Shown: positions 48,092-56,338 of the stretch, piece after piece | How the letters are laid out: every line of letters begins with the position of its first letter | Numbering within the stretch: position 1 is the stretch's first letter | Origin: Kapaibacterium sp044224925 | Lineage (GTDB): Bacteria > Bacteroidota > Ignavibacteria > Kapaibacteriales > Kapaibacteriaceae | Direction of reading: 5' to 3' | NCBI GenBank assembly: GCA_044224925.1 | Contig: JBGAJM010000005.1 | Location: 62,001-126,000, forward strand | Length of the DNA: 64,000 bases | Position numbers and translations under genes: made by a program | The notes under the pieces: generated by a model | What the model saw: only the letters and a program-made list of their open reading frames with translations | Databases searched by the model: none | What the model was told of the DNA's origin: nothing

Positions 48092-50962
48092 TTACCGACC
48101 GATCATGAGCATGCGATGCGTGATCGTGGTTCCATTCATGATCGTCACGGTATAGGCGCCCGTGGCCAACGAAGCTACAGAAAGTTCGACGGCCGACGTT
48201 GCAGATGTGATCGTAGCGTGCGCAACCTCTGCACCACTCATCGAACGCACGACAACAGTAGCAGAGCTCGTGAGGGGAGCGTTCATCGCAATGCGGATCA
48301 CATCATGCGCCGGCTGTGGCGTCACGGTGGTGGAAAGCAGTGCGCCCTCGTCCGACGTTACACCAACGGTGATCACATCCTTGACGGTGACCGTTGCCAC
48401 CGACGTGGTCACGGAGCCGCATGCAGAGCCGATCACGCAGCGATACGCACCTTGTTGGGCCTTGCTCACATTCGACATCTCATAGGTGGCTGCCGTCGCA
48501 CCTGCGATGTTCACGCCATTGAACTGCCACTGATACGTTACGGCCTCGCCTGTTGCTTCGGTCTGCAAGGTGACGGTAGCGCCGGAGTCGACACTCACCG
48601 ATACGGGCTGTGTGACGATCGTAGTTTGTGGCTTCACCGTATACGTTGCCGGAGATGGGGTCATATGTCCGTGCGACGATGAAACGCGGAAGACGATACT
48701 TCCTGTGGTCGCTGCAGCAGCCGGAACCGGTGCCGTGTAGGTGGTGGCCTTCAGGCCAGCGGCCATGTTCGTCCACGTCTGTCCGGCATCGGCCGAATAG
48801 TCCACATTGAACGTGGCGTTCTTCTCGATCCCGTCCGTGATCCATGCAATGCTGGCATTCGTTCCTGCGCAGAACGTAGCTCCGGCAAGTGGCGTGCGAA
48901 CGACGAGCGTACCGAAGGCCCACTTCGCGACGAAACCATCGGTGCCCGTGCCAACGATGTTCCCACCGAAGTCCGACGTCGTGGTGCCGGCAATGATACA
49001 GTCGCCATCGGCATTGCGTGCAAGAGCTGTTGGCACGTCGTTGCCCGTCCAACCGAACTTGGTCGAGAAGAGCACTTCTGTCGCGGCCACAACGGCGAGG
49101 AAGCCATCGTTCATCCCTTTTGACTCTGCGATCGCACCAGCGCCCAGGATGGGCATCGTTGACGATGTGGTCGTTCCCGTGATGATCGGATTGCCCATGG
49201 CATCCCACGTTGCATCGCCGGCCTCATCATCGCCTTCGCCGCCGAAGTACACCGATGTGCGCACGCGAATTCCATCGGCACTCACGGCTGTTGCAAAGAC
49301 ATCGGCCTTGCCGCCATACGTGTCTTCCGAGGTGGTAACGGGCATGTCCTTCGAGCGTGTGGTACCAACGATCATCACGCGACCGTCGTTGTGTGTGAGA
49401 ATGCGCTTTGCACGGTCCTCGCCGGTTCCGCCGAAGTAACTCGTGAACACCAATGCACCATCGGAGGCATACTTCGAAACGAGCACATCGGTGGTCCCAC
49501 CATTGTAGTCCACGTCAAAGGCATTCGATCCGGTCTCTCCCCAGTACCCGCCTTCACACTTGGAATCGTCGACGATCCATACCAACGTCTTCACCGGAAA
49601 GGTCTCGACATCGTTGGAGCTCGTCCATCCTGCGGCCACCATATTGTTCACACTGTCATACGTAACGGTGGTAAGGGCATCGTCGCTCACGCCGCCAACG
49701 TAGGTGAAGGTCTCCACGTCAACGCCGGTGCGATTGATGCTCATCACAAAACCATCCCATTGACCGTAGGGTGTGCGACGGAAGCCTGGTACGGTAGGGA
49801 AGCCCGATGGAGATTTCGTTTGTCCGCAGATCACGGCATTGCCTTGCTGGTTGCAGGCGATGCTGAGCGGACGATCTTCGGCAGAGCCGGAGATGTACAT
49901 ACCGGCGAGGACGTGACTCAGGTCCGATGCATAGCGCAACACAAAGCCATCCGTGGTGCCCGAATACTTGCCACCCTTTGGTACGGATACAGGAAGGTTC
50001 GTGGAGTTCGTTTCGCCGGTGATCCAGATGTCGCCAAGTGGACTCATGGCCAACGACCGAACGACCTCATTACTATCGCCTGCCACATACGTCCACGCGA
50101 GCAGCTTTGTGAGTCCTGCATCGAAACAAGCAATGAATCCATCGATGCCGGCAGCGCCTGTTGGTGATGCACCATTGGCAGGAACCGTGATGTCGAAGGA
50201 CGATGTCCATCCGGCCACCACAACATTGCCCTTCTTATCGATGCCCATCGACGTGACCTCTTGATTCCCGGCGCCGTGAATGGCATAGGCGGACACGATC
50301 GGGTCGATCGTGATGGCCTCGCCACCCTTCCGTCCCTGCACGGCAAAGCCGATCTCGCTACCACGTGCGATCGGGGTCACGGAGCGCGAGGAATGCGGGA
50401 GGGTGGAGAAGGCGGCAAGGCCCGACATGGTCATCGAGCCAAGCGAGGTGCGACACGTGAATCCATCGGTCGTGGCCGTGAACGCATCGGTGCCCTGCAC
50501 GGAGAAGAGCGGTGTTGGAAGGGTTGCGCCCTTGTCGACGAGAACGTTATAGCGTACGGACGGACCGTCCCAGACGTATTCGAGGTGAATGCCCGGACGT
50601 ACGTTGCGCACGATCACGGACGTGGCCGTTGCCGGTGTACGTCGACGTTGTGGTGCGTTCTGCGAGAAATACACCGGAGGTGCATCGGCCGCGCGTGCTG
50701 TCTGCACGGTGGTCGAGCCCGTGGCTCCGATCACGTCGAGCGTGACGGCGTGATGTTCCTGCACGCCCGTTGCACCAGGTGCCCGCTGATCGAGGATCAT
50801 CCCCGTTGTGGTGATCCACACCATCATGTCGGTCGTTGCCGCACCGTACAGCACCGAAGAAGGCCATTGTCCCGTGTTCTCGACGAAGACCGTCGGTCGT
50901 GGAATGGGTGTTGCAAGCAACGACGTGGCCGCAACGAGGAAGAGGAGAAATGGTCGAAGCAT
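48092..50962 (-). CDS. Large secreted SBBP beta-propeller protein with Ig-like and T9SS domains
   Basis: 956 residues with a signal peptide (L-F-L-V-A-A-T-S-L-L-A). N-terminal ~230 residues resemble the region that precedes SBBP repeats in Bacteroidota (F-V-E-N-T-G-Q-W, Y-F-S-Q-N-A-P-Q). Then come SBBP-like blades (D-G-F-I-A-C-F-D, G-N-V-V-V-A-G-W-T-S, F-T-S-Y-F-G-G-T-G-E-D). An Ig-like domain (about 785-865) has Y-Q-W-Q-F-N-G-V-N-I and G-A-Y-R-C-V-I. The tail V-T-P-Q-P-A-H-D-V-I-R-I ending H-R-M-L-M-I-G-R is a T9SS sorting signal. Likely a large surface adhesin or scaffold. Its own terminator follows. Confidence 0.8.
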   Translation of the reverse strand: MLRPFLLFLVAATSLLATPIPRPTVFVENTGQWPSSVLYGAATTDMMVWITTTGMILDQRAPGATGVQEHHAVTLDVIGATGSTTVQTARAADAPPVYFSQNAPQRRRTPATATSVIVRNVRPGIHLEYVWDGPSVRYNVLVDKGATLPTPLFSVQGTDAFTATTDGFTCRTSLGSMTMSGLAAFSTLPHSSRSVTPIARGSEIGFAVQGRKGGEAITIDPIVSAYAIHGAGNQEVTSMGIDKKGNVVVAGWTSSFDITVPANGASPTGAAGIDGFIACFDAGLTKLLAWTYVAGDSNEVVRSLAMSPLGDIWITGETNSTNLPVSVPKGGKYSGTTDGFVLRYASDLSHVLAGMYISGSAEDRPLSIACNQQGNAVICGQTKSPSGFPTVPGFRRTPYGQWDGFVMSINRTGVDVETFTYVGGVSDDALTTVTYDSVNNMVAAGWTSSNDVETFPVKTLVWIVDDSKCEGGYWGETGSNAFDVDYNGGTTDVLVSKYASDGALVFTSYFGGTGEDRAKRILTHNDGRVMIVGTTRSKDMPVTTSEDTYGGKADVFATAVSADGIRVRTSVYFGGEGDDEAGDATWDAMGNPIITGTTTSSTMPILGAGAIAESKGMNDGFLAVVAATEVLFSTKFGWTGNDVPTALARNADGDCIIAGTTTSDFGGNIVGTGTDGFVAKWAFGTLVVRTPLAGATFCAGTNASIAWITDGIEKNATFNVDYSADAGQTWTNMAAGLKATTYTAPVPAAAATTGSIVFRVSSSHGHMTPSPATYTVKPQTTIVTQPVSVSVDSGATVTLQTEATGEAVTYQWQFNGVNIAGATAATYEMSNVSKAQQGAYRCVIGSACGSVTTSVATVTVKDVITVGVTSDEGALLSTTVTPQPAHDVIRIAMNAPLTSSATVVVRSMSGAEVAHATITSATSAVELSVASLATGAYTVTIMNGTTITHRMLMIGR

Positions 50963-50977
50963 AGAAACCCCGAAGGA

Positions 50978-51016
50978 AGTGACGAGTGATGAGTGACGAG
51001 TGACGAGTGACGAGTG
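50978..51016 (+). repeat. Heptamer repeat AGTGACG/AGTGATG, 5 units
   Basis: Five tandem heptamers plus a partial unit in the divergent spacer between the SBBP gene and the dioxygenase gene. Confidence 0.9.
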
Positions 51017-51103
51017 TGCGCGCCAACCCCATACTATGTGGATTTCCGTGTAAAAGATACATTTTACGGTCGTGAACTACGAACGACGAAATCGGGAATG
51101 CTC

Positions 51104-52105
51104 ATGAACAAGCGCACATTTCTCAAAACCGGCGGACTTCTGGGAGCTGCGGCGGTATTGCCGACCGCTTCACTACGCTCGATCACGGATCCGGTGAGCG
51201 TCACGGATAGTTGTATTCTGATCCCGACGGAAACGGCAGGTCCGTTCCCGCTCGACCTCACCTCCAACACGAACTTCTTCCGACAGGACGTACGCGAAGG
51301 CAAGCCCGGGACACCACTCCGCTTGAAACTGCGCATCGTTGGAGATCTGAACTGTATGCCCATGCAGAACGTGCGCGTCAACATCTGGCATTGCGATGCG
51401 AATGGTTTGTATTCGGGCTACAATCAGACGAACAACGTTGGACAGGCTGGACTTACCTATCTCCGTGGCTATCAACTCACCGACGTGAATGGTGAGGCTT
51501 CGTTCCTCACGATCTTCCCTGGGTGGTATAACGGACGTGTATGCCACATCCACTTTCAGGTGTACGTGAGCTCAACGTATGCTGCCATTTCGCAACTCAC
51601 CTTCGATGTGGCCGCCAAACAGGCAGTGTATGCAGCGAACGCCGCCGTGTATACGAAGGGCGTCGATCCAACGGGACCTTCAGCTGACAACATCTTTAGA
51701 GATGGATATGTCTATCAAACCGCAACGCTTGTAGCGAACGAAACGGAAGGCGGCTACGATGCATTCCTCGAAGTCACGGTCAGAGGCACCGGAGTGACAA
51801 GCGTTGGACATGCCGAGAAAGAAACGGCAAAGAAGTTCGTGCTTGGACAGAATGCACCGAATCCCTTCGTCGATCACACCACCGTTCCTCTCACGCTCTT
51901 CCATCCGTCATCGGTGGTGTTCGACCTCTACGACCTGCAAGGTCGACGACTTCATTCACGCTCCCTCGGAACACTCGAAGCCGGAGTGCATCACATTCCC
52001 GTGAACATCCTCGAACTTGGATTGCCGCAGCAATCCTACGTCTACCAAGTAACAGTGAGGAATGGCAGCGGGGAGTTTGTGGATGTGAAGATGATGTCGA
52101 ATTGA
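51104..52105 (+). CDS. Secreted intradiol ring-cleavage dioxygenase-like protein with T9SS tail
   Basis: 333 residues from ATG 51104 (ATG 51098 also possible). The N-terminus N-K-R-T-F-L-K followed by G-L-L-G-A-A-A-V-L resembles a Tat signal in which one Arg of RR is Lys. The core matches the protocatechuate/catechol dioxygenase beta fold: E-T-A-G-P-F-P-L, I-W-H-C-D-A-N-G-L-Y-S-G-Y, F-P-G-W-Y-N-G-R, and V-C-H-I-H-F-Q-V; the two Tyr and H-x-H are the expected Fe(III) ligands. The last ~85 residues (F-V-L-G-Q-N-A-P-N-P-F-V-D) are a T9SS sorting domain. An extracellular ring-cleaving enzyme is unusual. Confidence 0.85.
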   Translation: MNKRTFLKTGGLLGAAAVLPTASLRSITDPVSVTDSCILIPTETAGPFPLDLTSNTNFFRQDVREGKPGTPLRLKLRIVGDLNCMPMQNVRVNIWHCDANGLYSGYNQTNNVGQAGLTYLRGYQLTDVNGEASFLTIFPGWYNGRVCHIHFQVYVSSTYAAISQLTFDVAAKQAVYAANAAVYTKGVDPTGPSADNIFRDGYVYQTATLVANETEGGYDAFLEVTVRGTGVTSVGHAEKETAKKFVLGQNAPNPFVDHTTVPLTLFHPSSVVFDLYDLQGRRLHSRSLGTLEAGVHHIPVNILELGLPQQSYVYQVTVRNGSGEFVDVKMMSN

Positions 52106-52138
52106 GTGACGAGTTACAAGTGACGAGTGACAAGTGAC
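52104..52138 (+). repeat. Heptamer repeat RAGTGAC, 5 units
   Basis: GAGTGAC GAGTTAC AAGTGAC GAGTGAC AAGTGAC. It supplies the TGA context at the end of the dioxygenase gene, and on the other strand the last codons and TAA of the alpha/beta hydrolase. Confidence 0.85.
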
Positions 52139-52947
52139 GACAGGAAGTCGCGCATATAGCCATTGAATTCGTCGGGTTGTTCCAGATTTGAAACGTGGCC
52201 GGCCTCTTCGATCACTCGCAGTACAGACCCTGTAATGTGCTGATGCATGAATTCTGACTGAACGAGTGGCGTCACCACATCCGCTCTACTCCCAATGATC
52301 AAGGTTGGGATCGCAATATCGTGAAGCGTCGTGCACGTTTCCGTTCGTTCGGCAAGAGCGGCAAGTCCCCGGATGATGGTGTGGTCTGCATTTGCGAAGA
52401 CAACACTTCTCAACTTCTCGTAGAGGGGCTTCTTCTTGGCGAGTGAATCTGCATGGAACACGCTGTGCACGAACTTCTCGTTGAAAGCGGCGGCCCCGTT
52501 GGCCTTGATCGCATCGATGGTCACGTAGCGCCCCGCTTTCACATCGGCAGTGTCGGCAATACATTGCGTGTTACAAAGCATGAGCGCTGTGAACCGCTCT
52601 GGGTGTTGCTTAACAAGGTTCAGTGCGATGAATCCACCCATCGACAATCCGCAGATGATCGCACGGTCGATGTCGAGTGCATCCATGAAATCTATCACGT
52701 CATCGCTGAACATGTCGATGCTCAGATGGGCGTCAACATCTGTCGACCTTCCAAAGCCACGAATATCACAGGCGATCACACGATGCGTGGTACTCAGGAA
52801 GTCGAGCTGACCCTGCCACATGGCCTTCGTGAACGGGAATCCGTGCAGGAAGATGATCGGAATGGTCCCTTCACCAATATCATCCTATGAAAGCGTGAAG
52901 TCGTCCATATCGATGCTCAGATCGAATCCCTTGATGCTTGTTTGCAT
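52114..52947 (-). pseudogene. Alpha/beta hydrolase interrupted by an in-frame TAG
   Basis: Read from ATG 52947, the frame gives 20 residues (ending D-D-F-T-L-S), then TAG at 52887-52885. It then continues without shift into D-D-I-G-E-G-T-I-P-I-I-F-L-H-G-F-P-F-T-K-A-M-W and a full hydrolase: nucleophile elbow G-L-S-M-G-G, acid S-R-A-D-V-V, His in A-G-H-V-S-N-L. An aromatic residue such as Tyr (S-Y-D-D) is expected where TAG stands, one base away. The only ATG after the stop (52821) would omit the oxyanion motif H-G-F-P. So this is a recent nonsense mutation, a sequencing error, or readthrough. The C-terminal S-S-L-V-T-R-H-L is encoded by heptamer repeats. Confidence 0.8.
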
Positions 52948-53095
52948 GGCATATCTCATGGTGGTATCGAGTGCTGCAGTATGCGCACCGGGTCATCCTA
53001 CTCGAAGCCCACTGGTATAGTTCCTGCAGTGAGCTAGCACAATGAGTACGGAACACCATGGACCGGGTCAAGAATCCCGTGGAGTGTGCTAGATT

Positions 53096-53317
53096 ATGCC
53101 CATGCAACCCTCCAACGATCCCCTACACGGGAAAACCCTGAAGTCCATTCTCGAAGAGCTTGTCGCCCACCATGGGTGGGAAGAGATGGCGCGACGCATT
53201 CCGATACGCTGCTTCATGTTCGACCCATCGATCACGTCCAGTTTGAAGTTTCTGCGGAAGACGCCGTGGGCAAGGGAGAAGGTGGAGGAGCTATGGAGAG
53301 TGACAAGTGACAAGTGA
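53096..53317 (+). CDS. VF530-family (DUF2132) small protein
   Basis: 73 residues. Strong match in pattern to the VF530 DNA-binding-like family: D-P-L-H-G-K-T-L-K-S-I-L-E-E-L-V, H-H-G-W-E-E-M, R-I-P-I-R-C-F, D-P-S-I-T-S-S-L-K-F-L-R-K-T-P-W-A-R-E-K-V-E. The fold is a compact helical bundle; the biological role is unknown. Its last codons (V-T-S-D-K) and TGA stop come from the following heptamer repeat, so the repeat appears to have replaced the native 3' end. Confidence 0.88.
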   Translation: MPMQPSNDPLHGKTLKSILEELVAHHGWEEMARRIPIRCFMFDPSITSSLKFLRKTPWAREKVEELWRVTSDK

Positions 53318-53361
53318 CAAGTGACAAGTGACAAGTGACAAGTGACGAGTGACAAGTGACA
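53299..53361 (+). repeat. Heptamer repeat AGTGACA, 9 units
   Basis: Nine perfect or near-perfect tandem AGTGACA units (the seventh is AGTGACG), 63 bp, beginning inside the end of the VF530 gene and ending 13 bp before the ATG of the next gene. The longest array of the family. Confidence 0.95.
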
Positions 53362-53374
53362 AGAAGAGGAGACC

Positions 53375-54142
53375 ATGATCAAGTATGTGAAAACGGTCAT
53401 GCTCGCAATGGTTGTGCTGAGTGTTTGCGAGGTGAGTGCGCAAACCAACGCTGTGGTTGGTGTTGAAGTTGGGTATGGGCGGTCGTTGTATTCAACCTCC
53501 ATACCGGCGGGTGGGGGGACGTCGACGTTCCCGGATGTGAACGGACCAACGTACGTGCCGGTGTCGCTGGCGTCGCAGATGCGATGGGGTGATAGTGCGG
53601 GTGTGCACTGGCTTGTGAGCGGAGCGCTTGGACTGCAGGTGGCGAGTATGAACACGTCCACACCGGTGGAGGCTTTACCATACATCGATCCCACCGATGG
53701 CTCCATCAAGTCTTCAGCTACAGATGCACAGCTTGCCATGACGCGTCGATCGGCGTTGCTTCGCGTGGGGATCGGCGCAGAGGTTGGGGGTTTTGGCGTG
53801 CAGCTCCTTGGTCGGATGGGCTATGTCTATGCGGCGGAGACGACGCATCTCATGACGACCGAGCATCCGATGAATGTGGGGGATGTTTTGCCACATCCCG
53901 ATATGCTCGATAGCGGGAGAACGGTCATCATCGAGCGCATTCCAACGGAAGGACATCATCAGTTGCTCTTCGATGTTGGCGCGGCAGTGAGCTATTCCGT
54001 GTTCGCAGACCTTGCCACCTTCCCAATGGTCTTCACCTTGCAGCCCTACGTGCTTCTTCCGTTGACGACGGTGCATGTGAACCATACGACCACAGAGCGT
54101 CTCAACTACGGATGTTCGCTTGTTGTGGGTGTGACGATGTAA
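53375..54142 (+). CDS. Predicted outer-membrane barrel or surface protein
   Basis: 255 residues with a signal peptide (M-L-A-M-V-V-L-S-V-C-E-V-S-A-Q) and a good Shine-Dalgarno (GAGGAG). The mature part is rich in short amphipathic strands with Gly (G-V-E-V-G-Y-G-R-S-L, V-G-I-G-A-E-V-G-G-F-G-V-Q-L-L-G) and ends C-S-L-V-V-G-V-T-M. Consistent with an outer-membrane beta-barrel, no known family. It sits immediately after the 9-unit heptamer array, which separates it from the VF530 gene. Confidence 0.6.
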   Translation: MIKYVKTVMLAMVVLSVCEVSAQTNAVVGVEVGYGRSLYSTSIPAGGGTSTFPDVNGPTYVPVSLASQMRWGDSAGVHWLVSGALGLQVASMNTSTPVEALPYIDPTDGSIKSSATDAQLAMTRRSALLRVGIGAEVGGFGVQLLGRMGYVYAAETTHLMTTEHPMNVGDVLPHPDMLDSGRTVIIERIPTEGHHQLLFDVGAAVSYSVFADLATFPMVFTLQPYVLLPLTTVHVNHTTTERLNYGCSLVVGVTM

Positions 54143-54185
54143 ATAGGCACTCGTTGATTCACGTTACGGAAAAAGTGAACTGCAC

Positions 54186-54653
54186 TTACTCGAAAGATAG
54201 TGGGGCACCAAGAAGTTCCATTCCATGGGCTTTCCAGAGGGCAGGGTCACGACCAGGCATAGCATTGGTCACATTCACTGCTTTGAAAAAGTCGACCATC
54301 TTCCCGGCTGGAAAGAATGATATGAGCATTCTTCCCGTGCTATCTCCAATGTGCGCCCATACATGCGGGATCATCTGAGGTGCTAGTAATGTGTCGCCGG
54401 GCCTCATCGTAAATCGTACGTCACCAACTTCAACAATGAATTCACCCTCTAAAGCGTAGAAGAGTTCATCTTGATCGACGTGAAGGTGTTGTGGCGGGCC
54501 ACCTTTTGCATGGAAAACATTCTCGATCACGAGGACATCGTTCGTGTCTGTTGGTGCAATCTTAATATCGATATGACTTATGCCAAGCCCGCGATGTTCG
54601 CCAAAGCGATCTTCGTTAGCGGGAACGAAGATGCCATTAGGGGGGAGAATCAT
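54186..54653 (-). CDS. Cupin-domain protein
   Basis: 155 residues, one cupin_2 barrel: motif 1 P-P-Q-H-L-H-V-D-Q-D-E-L-F-Y-A-L-E-G (G(X)5HXH(X)3,4E(X)6G) and motif 2 region P-G-D-T-L-L-A-P-Q-M-I-P-H-V-W-A. Metal ligands His, His, Glu, His are present. Likely a metal-dependent isomerase/oxygenase-type or sugar-binding cupin; the substrate is unknown. Monocistronic; its upstream spacer holds RATACAG heptamers and tRNA-Arg. Confidence 0.85.
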   Translation of the reverse strand: MILPPNGIFVPANEDRFGEHRGLGISHIDIKIAPTDTNDVLVIENVFHAKGGPPQHLHVDQDELFYALEGEFIVEVGDVRFTMRPGDTLLAPQMIPHVWAHIGDSTGRMLISFFPAGKMVDFFKAVNVTNAMPGRDPALWKAHGMELLGAPLSFE

Positions 54654-54680
54654 TGGAGGCCTACTGAAGAATGAAGTGGA

Positions 54681-54701
54681 ATACAGAAAACAGAATACAG
54701 A
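54681..54701 (+). repeat. RATACAG heptamers, 3 units
   Basis: AATACAG AAAACAG AATACAG, followed by AATCAAA. Located just upstream of the cupin gene. The 54702-54785 stretch has nothing else I can name. Confidence 0.65.
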
Positions 54702-54785
54702 ATCAAACTGGAGTATCTGTCAATAAGTAACGAAGAGTAGAATGTGAAACACTGTCCTACACAAGCGTTCCACGAAGTTCTCTTG

Positions 54786-54859
54786 CGGCCTCGAGAGGAC
54801 TCGAACCTCCGACATCAGGTTTAGGAAACCTGCGTTCTGTCCAGCTGAACTACGAGGCC
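54786..54859 (-). tRNA. tRNA-Arg (anticodon CCU)
   Basis: Minus-strand cloverleaf: acceptor GGCCTCG/CGAGGCC with discriminator G, D arm, anticodon stem CAGGT/ACCTG with loop TTCCTAA (anticodon CCT), and T loop TTCGAGT. 74 nt, CCA not encoded in full. Confidence 0.93.
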
Positions 54860-54935
54860 AGGTCATGGTGATCTGAAGATGAATCAATGATCAAAGATCA
54901 ACGAACCAATTCTATCCAATGAACCATTCAATTGG

Positions 54936-54959
54936 ATCCTTGATTCTTGATCCTTGATT
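54936..54959 (-). repeat. RATCAAG heptamers, 3 units (minus strand)
   Basis: Minus strand reads AATCAAG GATCAAG AATCAAG GATCC, just downstream of the smg gene. Looser matches lie at 54884-54896. Confidence 0.75.
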
Positions 54960-54976
54960 GATCTTCCGTTCCGTTT

Positions 54977-55453
54977 TCAATGGATCGTATCGTTCCCCAA
55001 CAACAACGACCGACTACCACTCTGCGGAATGGGTTGTTGATGGAGGACGTAGGCGGCGATCAAACTCTTGAGTTCGTGTTCGCCAACGCCCATTTCCGTT
55101 CCCATCACCACGGCGCGCTCGAGGATGGATTCCACATCGTCGGCCGTGAGGAAGCCAAGGTCGCGATAGATAAGGAGCAATCCCCATGCTTCGGTGGTGA
55201 GCAGGTCTTGCTCGATGCCGTGGAGGACGCGGAAGGAACCGGGGGCTGTGGGGGTGATCCGTCCGTCTTTTGCGCCTACCGAGGCGCTGCGTTCGAGGAT
55301 CCACGAAATGGCGGCTGAGATCTCGCTTTCGGTATAGCCGAGTTTCTGCAGCTCGTCGAGGGTGCCGGAGGGGATGGCCTGATCGTGCCGGACGTCGGCG
55401 ATGACCAGGGCAATGATCTCCATGATGCGTTCAAAAGCGTAGCGATCGGTCAT
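54977..55453 (-). CDS. smg: Smg / DUF494 family protein
   Basis: 158 residues from ATG 55453, which overlaps the ybeY stop (ATGA). Matches the DUF494/Smg pattern: R-I-M-E-I-I-A-L-V-I-A-D, L-D-E-L-Q-K-L-G-Y-T-E-S-E-I-S-A-A-I-S-W, and a C-terminal H-G-I-E-Q-D-L-L-T-T-E-A-W-G-L-L. Proteobacterial Smg genes lie beside dprA/topA; here it lies beside ybeY. Function is unassigned. The longer ORF on this strand (to 56035) merges frames and is not the real gene. Confidence 0.75.
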   Translation of the reverse strand: MTDRYAFERIMEIIALVIADVRHDQAIPSGTLDELQKLGYTESEISAAISWILERSASVGAKDGRITPTAPGSFRVLHGIEQDLLTTEAWGLLLIYRDLGFLTADDVESILERAVVMGTEMGVGEHELKSLIAAYVLHQQPIPQSGSRSLLLGNDTIH

Positions 55454-55866
55454 GCGATCCCATTCAAATAGCGGTTTTCGAGGTCGTGCATCTGCTCGCG
55501 CTGTGCCTTCGTCGCATCGTCGTGGCCGACCAAGTGCAGCGCGCCATGAATGGCAAGACGACAGAGCTCGTTCGTGAGTGTGACGCCATACTCGGCGGCC
55601 TGCTCTGATGCCGTTTCCACCGAAATGTAGATCTCTCCCGTCAGTGGTCGGTCTTCCAACGGGAACGTGATCACGTCGGTCGGATAGTCGTGCTTCAGAA
55701 ACTTCTTGTTCATGTCGTGGATCGACGCGTCGCTCAGAAGGATCACATCCACGGCTGCCGCCTTGACCCCTTCTCCCTTCAAGGCCTTCTTCACTGCATC
55801 CATCATGGCTTGCTTGCCACGATAACGCAGACCGGAGGCATTGGTCACGGTGACGTCGATGGGCAT
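55450..55866 (-). CDS. ybeY: Endoribonuclease YbeY (rRNA maturation)
   Basis: 138 residues from ATG 55866 (M-P-I-D-V-T-V-T-N-A-S-G). Metal site H-G-A-L-H-L-V-G-H-D-D, a variant of the H-G-x-L-H-L-x-G-Y-D-H motif, and the preceding I-T-F-P-L-E-D, G-E-I-Y-I-S segments are typical. A zinc-dependent RNase involved in 16S rRNA 3' processing and ribosome quality control. Overlaps the genes on both sides (TGATG upstream, ATGA downstream), a tight three-gene operon. Confidence 0.93.
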   Translation of the reverse strand: MPIDVTVTNASGLRYRGKQAMMDAVKKALKGEGVKAAAVDVILLSDASIHDMNKKFLKHDYPTDVITFPLEDRPLTGEIYISVETASEQAAEYGVTLTNELCRLAIHGALHLVGHDDATKAQREQMHDLENRYLNGIA

Positions 55867-56297
55867 CAGGACAACGACTCCAGCAGGGAGTCGGCCAGGG
55901 AGAGCTGCATGGCGGCCATGAGCACGCTTGGATCGAGTTCCGTGAGGTCCTGCTTGAGGAGCGTCGACCGGATGTTCGAGTACAGCGAGCACGTGCAGGA
56001 GGAACCGACGACGAGACTCGAAAAGGCCTCGTCACGCTTGGTGATGAACATCACTTCGTCGGGCTCGATGCACAGGAAGGCCGTGACGTCGTGCAATTCC
56101 AGGTAGCCTTGATGCGTTTGGGCAGAGACGAGCGTTCCGGTGGACTCGCCGCCAAGGTCGACGCCGAGCGAAATGGAAAGCGCTAGGACACGTCCGGTGG
56201 ACGTGTCGCGAATGTTCCAGAACCACGTGTTCCCGCCGAGCTCTTCCGCCGGACCGAGAACGCCTGTGATCGTGACAATGTCTTGTTGTGTGAGCAT
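55866..56297 (-). CDS. Small cytosolic protein of unknown function
   Basis: 143 residues from ATG 56297. Begins T-Q-Q-D-I-V-T-I-T-G-V-L-G and has a beta-rich first part with G-N-T-W-F-W-N-I-R and L-S-I-S-L-G-V-D-L-G-G, then a helical tail ending L-A-D-S-L-L-E-S-L-S. It lacks a signal peptide. I recognise no family. Coupled to ybeY by a one-base overlap, so a role in RNA processing or ribosome quality control is conceivable only by context. Confidence 0.65.
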   Translation of the reverse strand: MLTQQDIVTITGVLGPAEELGGNTWFWNIRDTSTGRVLALSISLGVDLGGESTGTLVSAQTHQGYLELHDVTAFLCIEPDEVMFITKRDEAFSSLVVGSSCTCSLYSNIRSTLLKQDLTELDPSVLMAAMQLSLADSLLESLS

Positions 56298-56338
56298 GTG
56301 GTGGCCTTTGGTTCCGCCCCCAAAATACGAAAGAATGG

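Noticed and set aside
52885..52887. TAG as pyrrolysine codon
   Set aside because: No pyl genes in the window and pyrrolysine is not expected in an alpha/beta hydrolase; mutation or sequencing error is simpler.
53299..53361. CRISPR array
   Set aside because: Units are 7 bp and contiguous with no spacers; no cas genes nearby.
53089..53739. Minus-strand ORF over the heptamer array
   Set aside because: Its repetitive Leu-Val-Thr-Cys-His stretch is just the heptamer array read on the other strand.
54977..56035. 352-codon minus-strand frame combining the smg region with antisense ybeY sequence
   Set aside because: The Smg-like domain starts at ATG 55453 inside the ybeY stop; the upstream part is out of frame over ybeY.
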